Shown: positions 45,901-55,644 of the stretch, piece after piece
Position numbering within the stretch: the first letter of the stretch is position 1
How the letters are laid out: each line of letters starts with the position of its first letter
Source of the DNA: JADKIH01 sp031417395
GTDB lineage: Bacteria > Bacteroidota > Bacteroidia > AKYH767-A > 2013-40CM-41-45
NCBI GenBank assembly: GCA_031417395.1
Contig: JANOVM010000045.1
Location: 8,036-72,035 of the forward strand
Direction: 5' to 3'
Length of the DNA stretch: 64,000 nt
Made by a program: the position numbers and the translations under genes
The notes under the pieces: generated by a model
Told to the model about the DNA's origin: nothing
The model's database searches: none
What the model saw: only the letters and a program-made list of their open reading frames with translations

Positions 45901-48900
45901 TTCGACTTCTTCAATGACAACAATCACTGAGCCTCCTTCATTGACAACCACTCTTCTTTCGGTATCGAATTCTACATGCTTCAATTCCAATAATGGATCC
46001 GGTGCAATTACTGCAAGCGGTGGTATTGGTCCTTATTCCTATTCATGGTCACCAACAGGAGGAAATTCATCTTCGTCTTCAGGGCTTTCTACCGGATTGT
46101 ATACTATAACAATTACGGATGCAAATCAATGTACTATTACAACCCTTTTATCCATCAACGAGCCTGCTCCGATAATAGACTCGGCTAATTTCACAAACGT
46201 CAAATGCTACGGTGTGGCAGAGGGTTCTGCTTATATAGTTACGAACGGGGGAAGTGGCCCTTACTCCTATCTATGGGATACAGGAGATTCAACATCGTCA
46301 TTGCTTCAAATTACAGCAGGCAACTATTCAGTAACAATTACCGACGCTACGGGTTGCACTGCCACACATTTATTTAATATTACACAACCCTCTCCCCTTA
46401 CAATATCGCCTTCAGTAATTCCTTCGACATGCGGGAATTTAAATGGTGCCGTAAATGTAAACGTTGGTGGAGGAATAGCACCGTACACATTTCTTTGGAA
46501 TCAGGGTGGAGCCACATCAGCACTGATTGGTTTAGATTCCGGAACCTATAGTGTGCTTGTTATCGATTCATTTGGCTGTGGTATAACAGCAACAATGAAT
46601 GTTGGTGCACAACCGTCGCCACAATTATCAGCTACTTTGCAAACTGACGTGCTTTGTTTTAATGATAACAACGGATCAGCTACTGTTGCAGTAACAGGAG
46701 GAACAGGTCAGCTCCAATACCAATGGAGTCCGTCAGGCGGTATGTTACCTACCGCAACCGGATTAGCAGCAGGTTTGTATTCCGTGCTGGTTACCGATGC
46801 AAATAATTGCACCGTAAGTGCAACTTTTAACATCACTCAACCGAATGTCCTTAATGTTACGTCAGGAACCGTTGTTGATTTAAATTGTTATGGTGAACAA
46901 AATGGACAAGCCACGGTTCTTGCCACCGGAGGAACAGGACCATATCAGTATTTATGGTCTCCCTCAAACTTTACCACTGCAACTGTAAGCGGATTAAGTT
47001 CGGGATCGCATACCGCTATTGTCACCGATACACATGGCTGTTTGCAGAACCTTTCCGTAAATATTTCCGAACCACAGCAACTGATTTCAACTGTCACCAC
47101 AGGGGATGTTTCTTGCAACGGCAAATCTGACGGATCGGCTTCCGTAAATATTATTGGAGGAACAGGTCCTTACTCGTATGCATGGAATCCGTCAGGAATT
47201 AGTTTACCCAATCTCAACAATCTCATCGCCGGTTCATACTCAGCAACAATCACGGATAGCCATGGATGCACAACTTTCTCACAAGGTATTGTCAACGAGC
47301 CTTCAGCAATTACAGTAACAAATAACACAATAAATACAGTTTGCGGACAATCACAAGGCTCTGCGACACTACAAGTCTCCGGAGGAAATCCACCATACAA
47401 CTATTTGTGGAATCCCGGAGGTATGTCAACCCCTGCCATTAACAATCTTTCTGCGGGATCATATACTGCAACGATTACAGATTCCAGACAATGTAGTTAT
47501 TCCGCAACGATTGGAATCTCTAACTTTAATGGGCCAATAGTTAATATTGCTTCTGCTTCAAATGTAAATTGTCAAGGTGGAAATGACGGACAAGCATCCG
47601 TAAATGTTTCGAGTGGAAGCGGTCCGTATGTATTTCAATGGTCACCTTCGGGAGGGAATTCTGCTGCAGCATCGAATCTTATAGCAGGTAACTATATTGT
47701 GCAGGTAACAGATTTAAATCAATGTATCACATCCATCCCCGTGATTATTACCGAACCACAGGCTCTGTCAATAGCAGCCAATGTAACTCCTGCATTGTGT
47801 GATGGGTCGTCGGATGGTATTGCTACGGCTAATGTTGCAGGAGGTGTTTCTCCCTATCAATATATCTGGTCGTCCGGGTCGACCACAGCGGTGGCGAATA
47901 ATTTGGCTGCCGGTCCATATTCCGTAAGCGTTACAGACAATCATGGATGCACTTCTTCCTATTCAGTAAGTATAGGCCAGCCGCCTGCTATATCGTTAAA
48001 TACATCAACTACGCAAGCGAATTGTAATGCTCAGGATGGCAGTGCAATCGTCGTTGCTGCAGGTGGTTCCCCAACGTACAACTATCAATGGTCATCAGGA
48101 AGCACTTTGTCTTCGGCTAATTTCCTTGGTGCAGGAATTTATTCTGTCACCGTAACCGATGCTCATGGATGCACAGCGAGTGTTTCGGCCACAGTCACTG
48201 AATTAAATGGAATGACATTGTCATCAAATGCAGTAAATACCACATGCTATGGTTCGTCGGATGGCAGCATATCTGTATTAGTTACTGGAGGAATAATGCC
48301 GCTCGTATATAACTGGACCCCTTCAACGAACAATTCATCTTCGATAAACAACTTACAGGCGGGTTCCTACTCAGTAAATGTTCTTGATGTAAACGGCTGT
48401 TCGATAACTTCAACAATTTCTGTAGGACAACCTTCGCAGATTATCACAAACTTTGCAACGAATAACGTTCGCTGCCATGGTTCCGGTGATGGCAGTATTG
48501 TTGCAAGTTTATCAGGAGGAACAGCACCCTATACGTATTCATGGAATAACGGAGCAAATACTTCAAGTGTAAATAATTTAATGCCGGGAATTTACACAGT
48601 AACAGTTACAGATGCGCTTGGATGTAATACAAATGCATCGGCAACGGTTAACTCGCCGGCGGCGTTGAGCTTGTCAGCTAACAATCCTGCACCAATTTGT
48701 ATTGGTCAGCAGGTTACCCTTAGTGTCAATGCATCCGGAGGAACATCACCTTATACTTACTCGTGGCAGAACGGCCCGAATACACAACAGTATACTATTT
48801 CACCTGGTGTTGGCACTAATTATACAATCACTGTTACCGATACGAATGGTTGCAGTTCAACACTTGCCAATATCATCGTTACGGTTCATCCGGCATTGCA

Positions 48901-49906
48901 GCTTTTACCTCCGACAACTGCTATACTTTGCGAAGGTGATCAGGTTACACTTCATGTTCAGGCTAATGGTGGCAATGGTGGACCGTACAGTTATTCTTGG
49001 AACAATGGAATGACGGGCCCTTCTATTGTTGTATCACCTGCCCAATCGACCTCCTATACTGTGACGTTGTCGGATAATTGCACGCTACAACCTGCAACAG
49101 CAATTATTCCTGTAATGATAAAATCAAAACCGGTTGTGCAGTTCTCATCATCTAATGCTACCGGTTGCATACCGGTTTCAGTTAATTTCATTGATCAGAG
49201 TAATTCTAATGTTACAAGCACCTTTTTCTGGAATTTTGGGGATGGAACGTTTTCGAATGATAAGAATGTTACTCATACTTACACACAACCCGGTAATTAT
49301 AATGTTTCCCATACAGTAACTGACAGTGCCGGATGTTCAGCTACATTTAATGTTATAAATGCCGTCAGTGTTTTTCCTTTCGCTGAAGCTTCGTTTTCAT
49401 TTACTCCGAAAAGTCCCGCAACAATCAATGCTCCCATTTCATTTGAAGACAAAAGCGTAAATGCTGCACTGTGGTTGTGGAATTTCGGAGATAATTCGGG
49501 AAGATCGAATTTAAAAAATCCATTGTACACGTATAAAGATACAGGAGAATATACGATAAGTCTCATTACAATTTCAAGCCACGGTTGTCCGGATACGACC
49601 TATAAAAAAATAATTATAAATGGAGAGTCCATAATCTATATACCAAATTCGTTCACTCCCAATGGAGATAATATCAACGATGGATTTATTCCTATATCTA
49701 CCGGAATCAGCCAATTCGAAATGTACATATTCGACCGATGGGGATTACAAATCTATCACACAAGAGATCCTCACAGTCCGTGGAATGGTAAAGTTCAGGG
49801 TCATGATTTAACAGTCCAGAACGATGTATACGTATACAAAATTTACACAACAGAAGTATCGGGAGAAACACATGAATATATTGGAGCTGTTACAATCGTG
49901 AAGTAG
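42902..49906 (+). CDS. Giant SprB-repeat adhesin with type-B T9SS (gliding motility-associated) C-terminus
   Basis: 2334 residues. Signal peptide about 20-40 (MAFVIVLMPRQAVAG). N-terminal domain about 40-400 begins GHLVGAEISYKWISG, common in large Bacteroidota adhesins. Twenty SprB repeats of about 76 residues follow (about 401-1920), each with a Cys near the start, an NGSxxxxxxGGxxPYxYxW core, and an AGxYxVTVTDxxGC end. Two Ig-like domains and two PKD domains (FFWNFGDGTFS, WLWNFGDNSGRS) come next. The C-terminus has YIPNSFTPNGDNINDGF, IFDRWGLQIY and EYIGAVTIVK, the CHU_C/type-B sorting domain. Likely a surface or gliding adhesin. A PorP/SprF partner often sits beside type-B substrates but is absent here; pgi follows convergently. 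Confidence 0.93.
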   Translation: MAIFQSYLNLYNFYNYTKTNCRIFLLMAFVIVLMPRQAVAGHLVGAEISYKWISGNTYEITLTIYRDCASPIPAPNNPGVRYSSVSCNKNNNVNLSPVAGTGIEITSPCSSATTTCNGGIYLGIKKYVYTGTVTLSAQCSDWVFGFDGCCRNCDITTVPTPGCAGAPGTYVQATLNNIAAPTNSSPVFTNLPMSVICMGQPFQYNNGVIEPNGDSLVYSFISPQELPGTNVSFLPGYTATSFVSSSPGIALNTTNGDITINATAPEISITAILVKEYRNGVLVGSVIRDVQVWTIPCTNQLPSATGINGTTNFTISACAGVPINFYINSADANPAQTVTMSWNNGITGATFTSGGNPFPTGNFSWTPSLGDVRTQPYTFSVTVKDNACPLNGLRTYSYSITVASAAVVVNATNSACAAPGNGTASATASGTAPFTYLWSPGGANTSSISGLTAGNYTVTVTESHGCSATKTVVVNSPPLLIPSIAASANVTCNGANDGSIAISVAGGVAPYTYNWSPLGGTGSSASNLPAGPYTISITDVNLCTQIINANISQPPALSSTINTAAATCNGSNTGSATITLSGGVGSYSYFWSPGGNTNNSLTNATAGNYSVTATDAAGCTLSAVINIQQPTPLLISTSSTPTSCSSANGTATTVVTGGVPPYTYQWINGSTASSISGLAAGAYSVVVNDANGCTTSDNIGVSNLTGPTLALSSVTPVNCNGNSTGSASVSVLTGVHPLSYQWSPSGGNSLNANGLLAGAYTLTVTDGNNCSSVISVDINEPPSLSMSVTPQNPTCYGLANGSVIANVSGGIGPYSYAWSSGGSTSATLTNAIAGTYSVTVTDSKGCTYSSTSLLSQPPLLTGSVASTIPVSCSGGNNGEATVAITGGSSPYNFDWSPTGGNLISAAGLSAGNYSVTITDANNCTISVPVNINQPLPLSSTMAGTQILCNGAANGTASVSTTGGISPYQYSWSSGITSSSSSVTNLLPGSYSVIVTDDNGCSTSSMTTITEPPSLTTTLLSVSNSTCFNSNNGSGAITASGGIGPYSYSWSPTGGNSSSSSGLSTGLYTITITDANQCTITTLLSINEPAPIIDSANFTNVKCYGVAEGSAYIVTNGGSGPYSYLWDTGDSTSSLLQITAGNYSVTITDATGCTATHLFNITQPSPLTISPSVIPSTCGNLNGAVNVNVGGGIAPYTFLWNQGGATSALIGLDSGTYSVLVIDSFGCGITATMNVGAQPSPQLSATLQTDVLCFNDNNGSATVAVTGGTGQLQYQWSPSGGMLPTATGLAAGLYSVLVTDANNCTVSATFNITQPNVLNVTSGTVVDLNCYGEQNGQATVLATGGTGPYQYLWSPSNFTTATVSGLSSGSHTAIVTDTHGCLQNLSVNISEPQQLISTVTTGDVSCNGKSDGSASVNIIGGTGPYSYAWNPSGISLPNLNNLIAGSYSATITDSHGCTTFSQGIVNEPSAITVTNNTINTVCGQSQGSATLQVSGGNPPYNYLWNPGGMSTPAINNLSAGSYTATITDSRQCSYSATIGISNFNGPIVNIASASNVNCQGGNDGQASVNVSSGSGPYVFQWSPSGGNSAAASNLIAGNYIVQVTDLNQCITSIPVIITEPQALSIAANVTPALCDGSSDGIATANVAGGVSPYQYIWSSGSTTAVANNLAAGPYSVSVTDNHGCTSSYSVSIGQPPAISLNTSTTQANCNAQDGSAIVVAAGGSPTYNYQWSSGSTLSSANFLGAGIYSVTVTDAHGCTASVSATVTELNGMTLSSNAVNTTCYGSSDGSISVLVTGGIMPLVYNWTPSTNNSSSINNLQAGSYSVNVLDVNGCSITSTISVGQPSQIITNFATNNVRCHGSGDGSIVASLSGGTAPYTYSWNNGANTSSVNNLMPGIYTVTVTDALGCNTNASATVNSPAALSLSANNPAPICIGQQVTLSVNASGGTSPYTYSWQNGPNTQQYTISPGVGTNYTITVTDTNGCSSTLANIIVTVHPALQLLPPTTAILCEGDQVTLHVQANGGNGGPYSYSWNNGMTGPSIVVSPAQSTSYTVTLSDNCTLQPATAIIPVMIKSKPVVQFSSSNATGCIPVSVNFIDQSNSNVTSTFFWNFGDGTFSNDKNVTHTYTQPGNYNVSHTVTDSAGCSATFNVINAVSVFPFAEASFSFTPKSPATINAPISFEDKSVNAALWLWNFGDNSGRSNLKNPLYTYKDTGEYTISLITISSHGCPDTTYKKIIINGESIIYIPNSFTPNGDNINDGFIPISTGISQFEMYIFDRWGLQIYHTRDPHSPWNGKVQGHDLTVQNDVYVYKIYTTEVSGETHEYIGAVTIVK
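44105..48660 (+). repeat. Twenty SprB repeats, about 228 bases each
   Basis: Counted by hand from the translation as 20 units with period about 76 codons. Units are diverged from each other at both protein and DNA level, so the array is old, unlike the 273-base repeats of the phosphoesterase gene. Confidence 0.85.
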
Positions 49907-49918
49907 TAAATTCATTTG

Positions 49919-49947
49919 AAACGTTAGAAAGAACTATTTTAACGTTT
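49919..49947. terminator. Weak hairpin between convergent adhesin and pgi genes
   Basis: AAACGTTA and TAACGTTT are separated by about 13 bases in the 60-base gap between the two convergent stops. Stem is AT-rich, so termination activity is uncertain. Confidence 0.4.
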
Positions 49948-49968
49948 GGGTTATTTCATTTTGTTGAT

Positions 49969-51588
49969 TCATGATTTCTTTTTAGAAATGTACCGGTGAA
50001 TGAGATTATTTGTAGACCCATCATGTTTCAGTTTTGTTGTACCTGCACTTTCCATTTCCTGAATTATACGTTGCGACAAAACCTTACCCAGTTCCACTCC
50101 CCACTGATCAAAGGAATCAATATTCCAGATGACTCCTTGCGTAAAAACACTATGCTCATAAAGCGCAATTAATTTGCCCAGCATTTCAGGTGTTAAACGA
50201 TCCACCATAATAAAATTTGAAGGACGGTTGCCTTCAAAGACACGATGGGGCTCTAACCATTTTGGTGTTCCTTCTGCCCTAACTTCTTCAATTGTCTTTC
50301 CAAAAGCGAGCGCTTCTGCTTGAGCAATAACATTTGCAATCAGAATATCATGGTGTTTTCCAATTTTATTAAGCGGCTCTGCAAAAGCAATGAAGTCGCA
50401 GGGAATTAACCGAGTACCCTGATGAATCAATTGATAAAAAGAATGCTGTCCGTTTGTGCCCGGCTCACCCCAGTAAATTGGACATGTATGATAATCGACT
50501 TTGTCTCCGGCAAGAGTGACTTGCTTTCCGTTACTCTCCATTATAAGTTGTTGAAGGTAGGCAGGAAATCGTTTAAGGTATTGTTCATAGGGCAGAACAG
50601 CAATTGATTCAGCTCCTAAAAAGTTTACATTCCAAATGTTGAGTAAGCCCATTAATACAGGCAGATTTCTTTCAAATGGCGCTGTATAAAAATGTTGATC
50701 CATCTGATGGAAACCGTTAAGCATTTCCTGAAAATGTTTCGGTCCGATAGCGAGCATGGTAGATAATCCTATAGCTGAGTCCATGGAATATCTTCCCCCT
50801 ACCCAATCCCAAAATCCAAACATATTATCGGTGTCGATGCCAAACTTAGTTACTTCGGCTTCATTGGTGGAAATGGCAACAAAATGTTTTGCAATTGCTT
50901 TCTTTTCTCCATGAAATGATTGAAGCAACCATTCACGAGCTGAAGCTGCATTCGTCATTGTCTCAATGGTTGTAAAGGTTTTGGATGAGACAATAAAAAG
51001 AGTTTCTGCTGCATCAAGATCCATTACGGCTTCTGCAAAGTCAGTTCCATCGATGTTAGATACAAATTTGAAATTTAGAGAGCGATCGCTATAATGTTTT
51101 AGTGCTTCATAGGCCATAACCGGACCAAGATCAGATCCGCCAATTCCAATATTAACGATATTTTTTATTCGTTTACCGCTATAACCTTTCCACGAACCGT
51201 TACGAACCTTATCGGCAAAAGCAACCAATCTGTCGAGAACCGCATGCACATCAGGAATAATATTTTTCCCATCGACTATAATAGATGCATTCCGTTTTTC
51301 ACGCAATGCTATATGAAGTACAGCCCTGTTCTCTGTAATATTTATTTTATCCCCTCTGAACATTGCTTCGATCCGCTCACGAAGACCGGCCTCATTGGCT
51401 AGTTGGAGAAGCAAAGGCAATGTCTCATCCTTAATCCGGTTTTTTGAATAATCAAATAAAATGCCTTCGGCTTCAAGGGTCATTTTCTCTGCTCTAATTG
51501 GGTCCTCTGCAAAAAGATTTTTTAGATGGGGAGTCCCTTTACTATGGGCCGAAAGGGCTTTCCATACTTTGTTTTCTGATATTAGCAT
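49969..51588 (-). CDS. pgi: Glucose-6-phosphate isomerase
   Basis: 539 residues, normal for the long bacterial form. Interconverts glucose-6-phosphate and fructose-6-phosphate in glycolysis and gluconeogenesis. Signatures: NIGIGGSDLGPVMAYEAL, the first PGI pattern in FIVSSKTFTTIETMTNA, GGRYSMDSAIG, and GTNGQHSFYQLIHQG with the catalytic His and neighbouring Lys/Glu. Cytoplasmic. It stands alone between surface-protein genes with no operon partner. Confidence 0.97.
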   Translation of the reverse strand: MLISENKVWKALSAHSKGTPHLKNLFAEDPIRAEKMTLEAEGILFDYSKNRIKDETLPLLLQLANEAGLRERIEAMFRGDKINITENRAVLHIALREKRNASIIVDGKNIIPDVHAVLDRLVAFADKVRNGSWKGYSGKRIKNIVNIGIGGSDLGPVMAYEALKHYSDRSLNFKFVSNIDGTDFAEAVMDLDAAETLFIVSSKTFTTIETMTNAASAREWLLQSFHGEKKAIAKHFVAISTNEAEVTKFGIDTDNMFGFWDWVGGRYSMDSAIGLSTMLAIGPKHFQEMLNGFHQMDQHFYTAPFERNLPVLMGLLNIWNVNFLGAESIAVLPYEQYLKRFPAYLQQLIMESNGKQVTLAGDKVDYHTCPIYWGEPGTNGQHSFYQLIHQGTRLIPCDFIAFAEPLNKIGKHHDILIANVIAQAEALAFGKTIEEVRAEGTPKWLEPHRVFEGNRPSNFIMVDRLTPEMLGKLIALYEHSVFTQGVIWNIDSFDQWGVELGKVLSQRIIQEMESAGTTKLKHDGSTNNLIHRYISKKKS

Positions 51589-51912
51589 AAACTTTACGAT
51601 AAATAGTAAGCTACATTCTTAAATAATTTCGCTTTCAATGGCATTATTTGAAATTACCGTTTTATTTGACTTGAAATTAGAAATTTATTAAAAGTTATTA
51701 ATAAAGTAAACTGAGAAAAAAAGGATAAAAGGAAAGCCATGTCATTAGGGCTACTTAGGAAAAGGAATATATAATTTTGAAAAGTGAATTCTCATAACAG
51801 AAATACTATTGAACCGGTTTATTGTCTCATATTTTCCAAAATCAAAACAAGGAAAAAGGCTATGTGAATGCGAACCATTAAAATAAAATCGCCCCTTGCC
51901 GAAACTAAAATC
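51589..51912. other. Intergenic stretch, nothing recognised
   Basis: About 320 AT-rich bases between pgi and the interrupted propeller gene. No coding frame, repeat or clear promoter was seen. Confidence 0.5.
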
Positions 51913-54045
51913 TTATTCTATTATAAGTTTTTTAATAGAAACTTTTTTGTCTCTGTCTGTCGATTTGATAAAATAAATTCCCTTTGCCTGTATGCTTAAA
52001 TCTATAGTAATTTTCTCATTCGTCGTAGCAGTTTTGTAAATTACTTCCCCTATAATATTATAAATTTCAATTTTCGATAAGAAAAGTTGGCCAATCGTAA
52101 ATACTCCATTACCGGGATTTGGATAAATAGTCAAGTAATCTGAAATGGAATTTTCGCTTATTCCACCACAGGGCGTGGCAATCCAAAGGCCTGCATTGGT
52201 GCCTATCAAAATGTCCGATCCATTATTAACTGCTGACCGCGATTGTGTGAATGGATAGCCGGTGGAGATATTATAGTATTGAAAACTACTATTCCAATAA
52301 TTATTAAAAGCAATACCATTTGAATTTGTGCCGATCATGATATTAGTAACACAAGCCGGCAGTTCTGCTAACATAACGTAATAAAGAGAATCATCCTGAA
52401 AATTACCATTGGTAGAATTTAGAATTTCAAATCCGCCGGATTGGAATATTTTTATCAATCCGCTGCCCATTGTTGAAATGTATGTGATTGTATCATTTAC
52501 CGGAGGAAGTATTCCTGTTACGTAAAAGTTACTAAGCCCTAAACTAATTGAATCTAAAACGGTCCATTGGCCATTTGCATAAATTGCAATTCCGTTATCT
52601 GTACCAATATATAGTATATTGTATGGCTGACTCTGCATTACGGTTGCGAAAGTAATTTAATTGGATGGCAGTGGGGAGTTTGAGGAATTAAAGGTATTAT
52701 AAAAAACTCCGTTATATACTAACAAGCCATTATTCGTACAGATATAGTCACTTCCATAATCATTCAATAAATAATTTACTGTATCATTTGGCAGCATCGA
52801 TGTATCAAGACCGGCAGCAACTGTCCCATCTGAATTATATATTCCTGTATGAGTTCCATATGGATAATTTTGGTTTGAAGAGTATTGCGAATATCTTCTA
52901 AAACAATTTACATCTGTTGCTTCCGGAAAATCAGGATTACCATGAAATTGAGTAACCTGGAAATTATAGCCAAAATTAAAAACACCTTCTACTGTGGCAA
53001 TTTCATTTGGTGAAATTTCTTTAATGTCTTGATAAGGCATAAATCTAAAGTACACCGGAGAATTAAAACTACTTCCATTCCAAACATAAATACTCATCCC
53101 CCAATATAAATTGGAAGATCCGCCGGCAATTACCCAAGGACGACTGAGCGAATCAAGATTAAAATTATCTATATTTATAAATCCTGCCATCAATGAATGA
53201 ACAGACCAATTCGCTCCGTCATATTCAAATAAATTTCCTTTATCTCCACATGTCCAGACATGACCGTTCTTTCCAACTACTACTTTTCTAAACAGTTCTG
53301 TGCCAATAGGTGCATTCGTACTATCAAAATAGGTTACAACAGTATCCTGAACATGTATTAATTTTCTATTCCCTGCAATCCACAAACCTCCGGGAGAATC
53401 AACGTCCCAATCTCGGAAATAAGTATTTTGAGGCATGGTAAATAGTGAATCAAAAACTCCATTATGAAAATAAATAAATGGATTGCCACTTATGTAAGCT
53501 GATGTGTCATTGATTACTTTTACATTGCCGTTACCATTGTATGGATAATACTGCCAGCTTGTTCCATTAAAAATTCCTACTTTTTGATATCCCCCTGCCC
53601 AAATATTACCATTAGGAGAAATTCCAATACTGTTAACGTTAGAAATTGCAGATGGTCCGGTATTTATATTTACGTAATCGCTTAATAAAGTATCATATAC
53701 TCCAATGTATGAGTTATCTTTTAGGTATATGTAATTCCCGTACTTATAAGGCAATAACATGACTAATTTTGAATGGTTTGTCCATCGATACTCTGTCTTC
53801 CCACTTAAAATATTTCTAATTTGAAGGCAACTGCCGCCTTCGTAGATGAATGAATCTTTAATCATTATCCTATTATGATTATCATTATACCAATAATAAG
53901 GTACATCATATACCTGCTGAATAGGAAATTGGGCTTTAGCTTTTGTTATAAATAAAATAAAAAATATTAACAGTAATATATTTTTGATTTTGCAAACATA
54001 TAGCTGCCTCACTAAATTACAATTAAAAAAGTGAATCGATACCAT
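51913..54045 (-). pseudogene. Secreted beta-propeller with T9SS tail, interrupted by one in-frame TAA
   Basis: Reading from ATG at 54045, about 710 codons in one frame. A hydrophobic signal segment (ILLLIFFILFITKAKAQ) is preceded by 22 unusual residues, so the true start may be further in. Two-component-regulator-like propeller repeats follow (SIGISPNGNIWAGG, KVVVGKNGHVWTCG, TNNGLLVYNGVFYNTF). The frame meets TAA at 52657-52659 after SNSPLPSN and continues without shift as ITFATVMQSQPYNILYIGTD, with further blades and a type-A T9SS tail (TIYPNPGNGVFTIG, AKGIYFIK). The two halves match parts of one protein. Pseudogene, readthrough or sequence error. Confidence 0.8.
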
Positions 54046-54165
54046 TTTATTAAGTTAACTAGGTATTAAAAATATAGAAGAATAAACTAGAATAAAAATT
54101 TAAATCTATCAAAGGTATGCAATTCATCCATTACCTCAAAGCTGGTTATACAGAAAATCAAAAAC

Positions 54166-55368
54166 TTAATTTAATACTTTACCCGACTTAATGATTTTAT
54201 TATCTAGCATTAAACGGTAATAGTAAATTCCTTTAGCATGATTAAATAGAAATTCTGCTTCCGCTTGATAAACATCTGCCGATAACAGGCACTTGCCTTG
54301 AACATCGTAAACTGTCAACAGTCCTTTCTTAAATTGGTGTGAATTAAAATCTAAAACGAATGTATTGGAATTCTGATTGTAGTTTACGGAAATGTCCGAA
54401 TATCCACTTTGCTCTTCAATCCCAACAGTACCACAATACTCCCACAGGTCATTATAAAAGTAACCGCAGGTGGAAGTTGTAAAATTTACACCCCCGAAAA
54501 TATAGCCACAAGAACCAATTGTAAATGCAGTTCCATTCTCCCTGGGATCACCGGGCAAGGAATCTATTGGTGACCAGCTTGAAGTGTTTGGGTCGAATTG
54601 ATAGAAATCATTGAAAGGAACATTTGGAAGATTTCCGTCAAGTCCGCCACCAACATAGGCTTTGCCATTCCTTACAAATGAAAATGCAGTATGCCGTGCA
54701 GGGCCTGTAAAATTTGCAAGCTGTATCCACGAATCGTTTACGGGATTGTATGAATAGAAATCAGCTAATCCGGCAAGAGTTGAACCGTTGCTTAGTCCTA
54801 ATCCAACATAGCCGATTCCATTTATTGCGAAATGAATAGTGCCTTGGCGAGCTGAACCGGGGAAATCAGTCTTCTGCAGCCATGAATCATTAATGGCATC
54901 ATAGGCCCAGAGATCTTTTCGAAGCGGCGAATACCCAAGGCCTATATATGCAGTATTATTAATTACAAAAACACTGGCAGAATATCTTGCACCTCCGGGG
55001 AAATTATTTTTTGTAGTCTAGGTATTCGAGACAGGATTATATTCATAAACTCCACTGGTATTCGCACCATTAATCCAGCCACATACAAGGTAGCCCTTAT
55101 TAAAAACGCTGAAACTACAGGCACCACCAATAGCTGCAGGGGAGTTAGCCTTTTGCGTCCAGGTGTTTAAAGCCGGATCGTATTCCCATAAATCATTATA
55201 ATAGGTAATGTATGAGTCGAATCCGCCGCCAACATAGGCCTTATCATTTATAACAAATGAGTTTGGAATAACTCTGCCATTGGCCGGTAGTATTGCCCTT
55301 TGATTCCAGTTTGCAGATGCAAGGAATGAAAAGACTAAAATGTTAAAAGTAAATAGTACAAATTTCAT
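54166..55368 (-). pseudogene. Secreted kelch-repeat protein with T9SS tail, interrupted by one in-frame TAG
   Basis: Signal peptide at residues 1-19 (..FSFLASA). Kelch repeats each end with a tryptophan: YDPALNTWTQK, YDAINDSWLQK, YNPVNDSWIQL, FDPNTSSWSPI. At 55018-55020 the repeat YNPVSNT-stop-TTKNNFPGG has TAG exactly where the tryptophan belongs, a TGG to TAG change. The frame then runs without interruption to the stop at 54166, ending in a type-A T9SS domain (LTVYDVQGKCLLSAD, AKGIYYYRLML). Total about 400 codons. The full propeller would be extracellular. As written, only the first two to three blades would be made. Confidence 0.88.
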
Positions 55369-55644
55369 AATGTGTGTGTTTTAGGTAATTCAAAGATAAA
55401 ATAAACATTTGAATTTGGGATCGTAATCCGTAATTTATGCTTTATATCCAAATTATCGAATCTATGAAATGTTTAATAGTCTCTCATTTTTTATCATTCT
55501 ATTTACTTTTTAAGCATCGATGGATTAGATAATCAATAAATAACTAAAATAAAAAATCATTTTGAAAAATTATTTATTACATTACGAAATAATTTAAAAA
55601 GGCAAAGCAGAAAAACAATTTGCAGCCTGCCAAATATTCAAGCA

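Noticed and set aside
43570..49566. Several long antisense open frames inside the SprB-repeat gene
   Set aside because: They are shadows of a repetitive, low-stop coding sequence; products are low-complexity, with no signal peptide or family resemblance.
36472..55368. Stop-codon recoding as an explanation for the three in-frame stops
   Set aside because: The stops differ (TAA, TAA, TAG), and the residues they replace differ too (probably Glu, unknown, Trp). All three codons are used as normal terminators in neighbouring genes. No recoding signal is seen.
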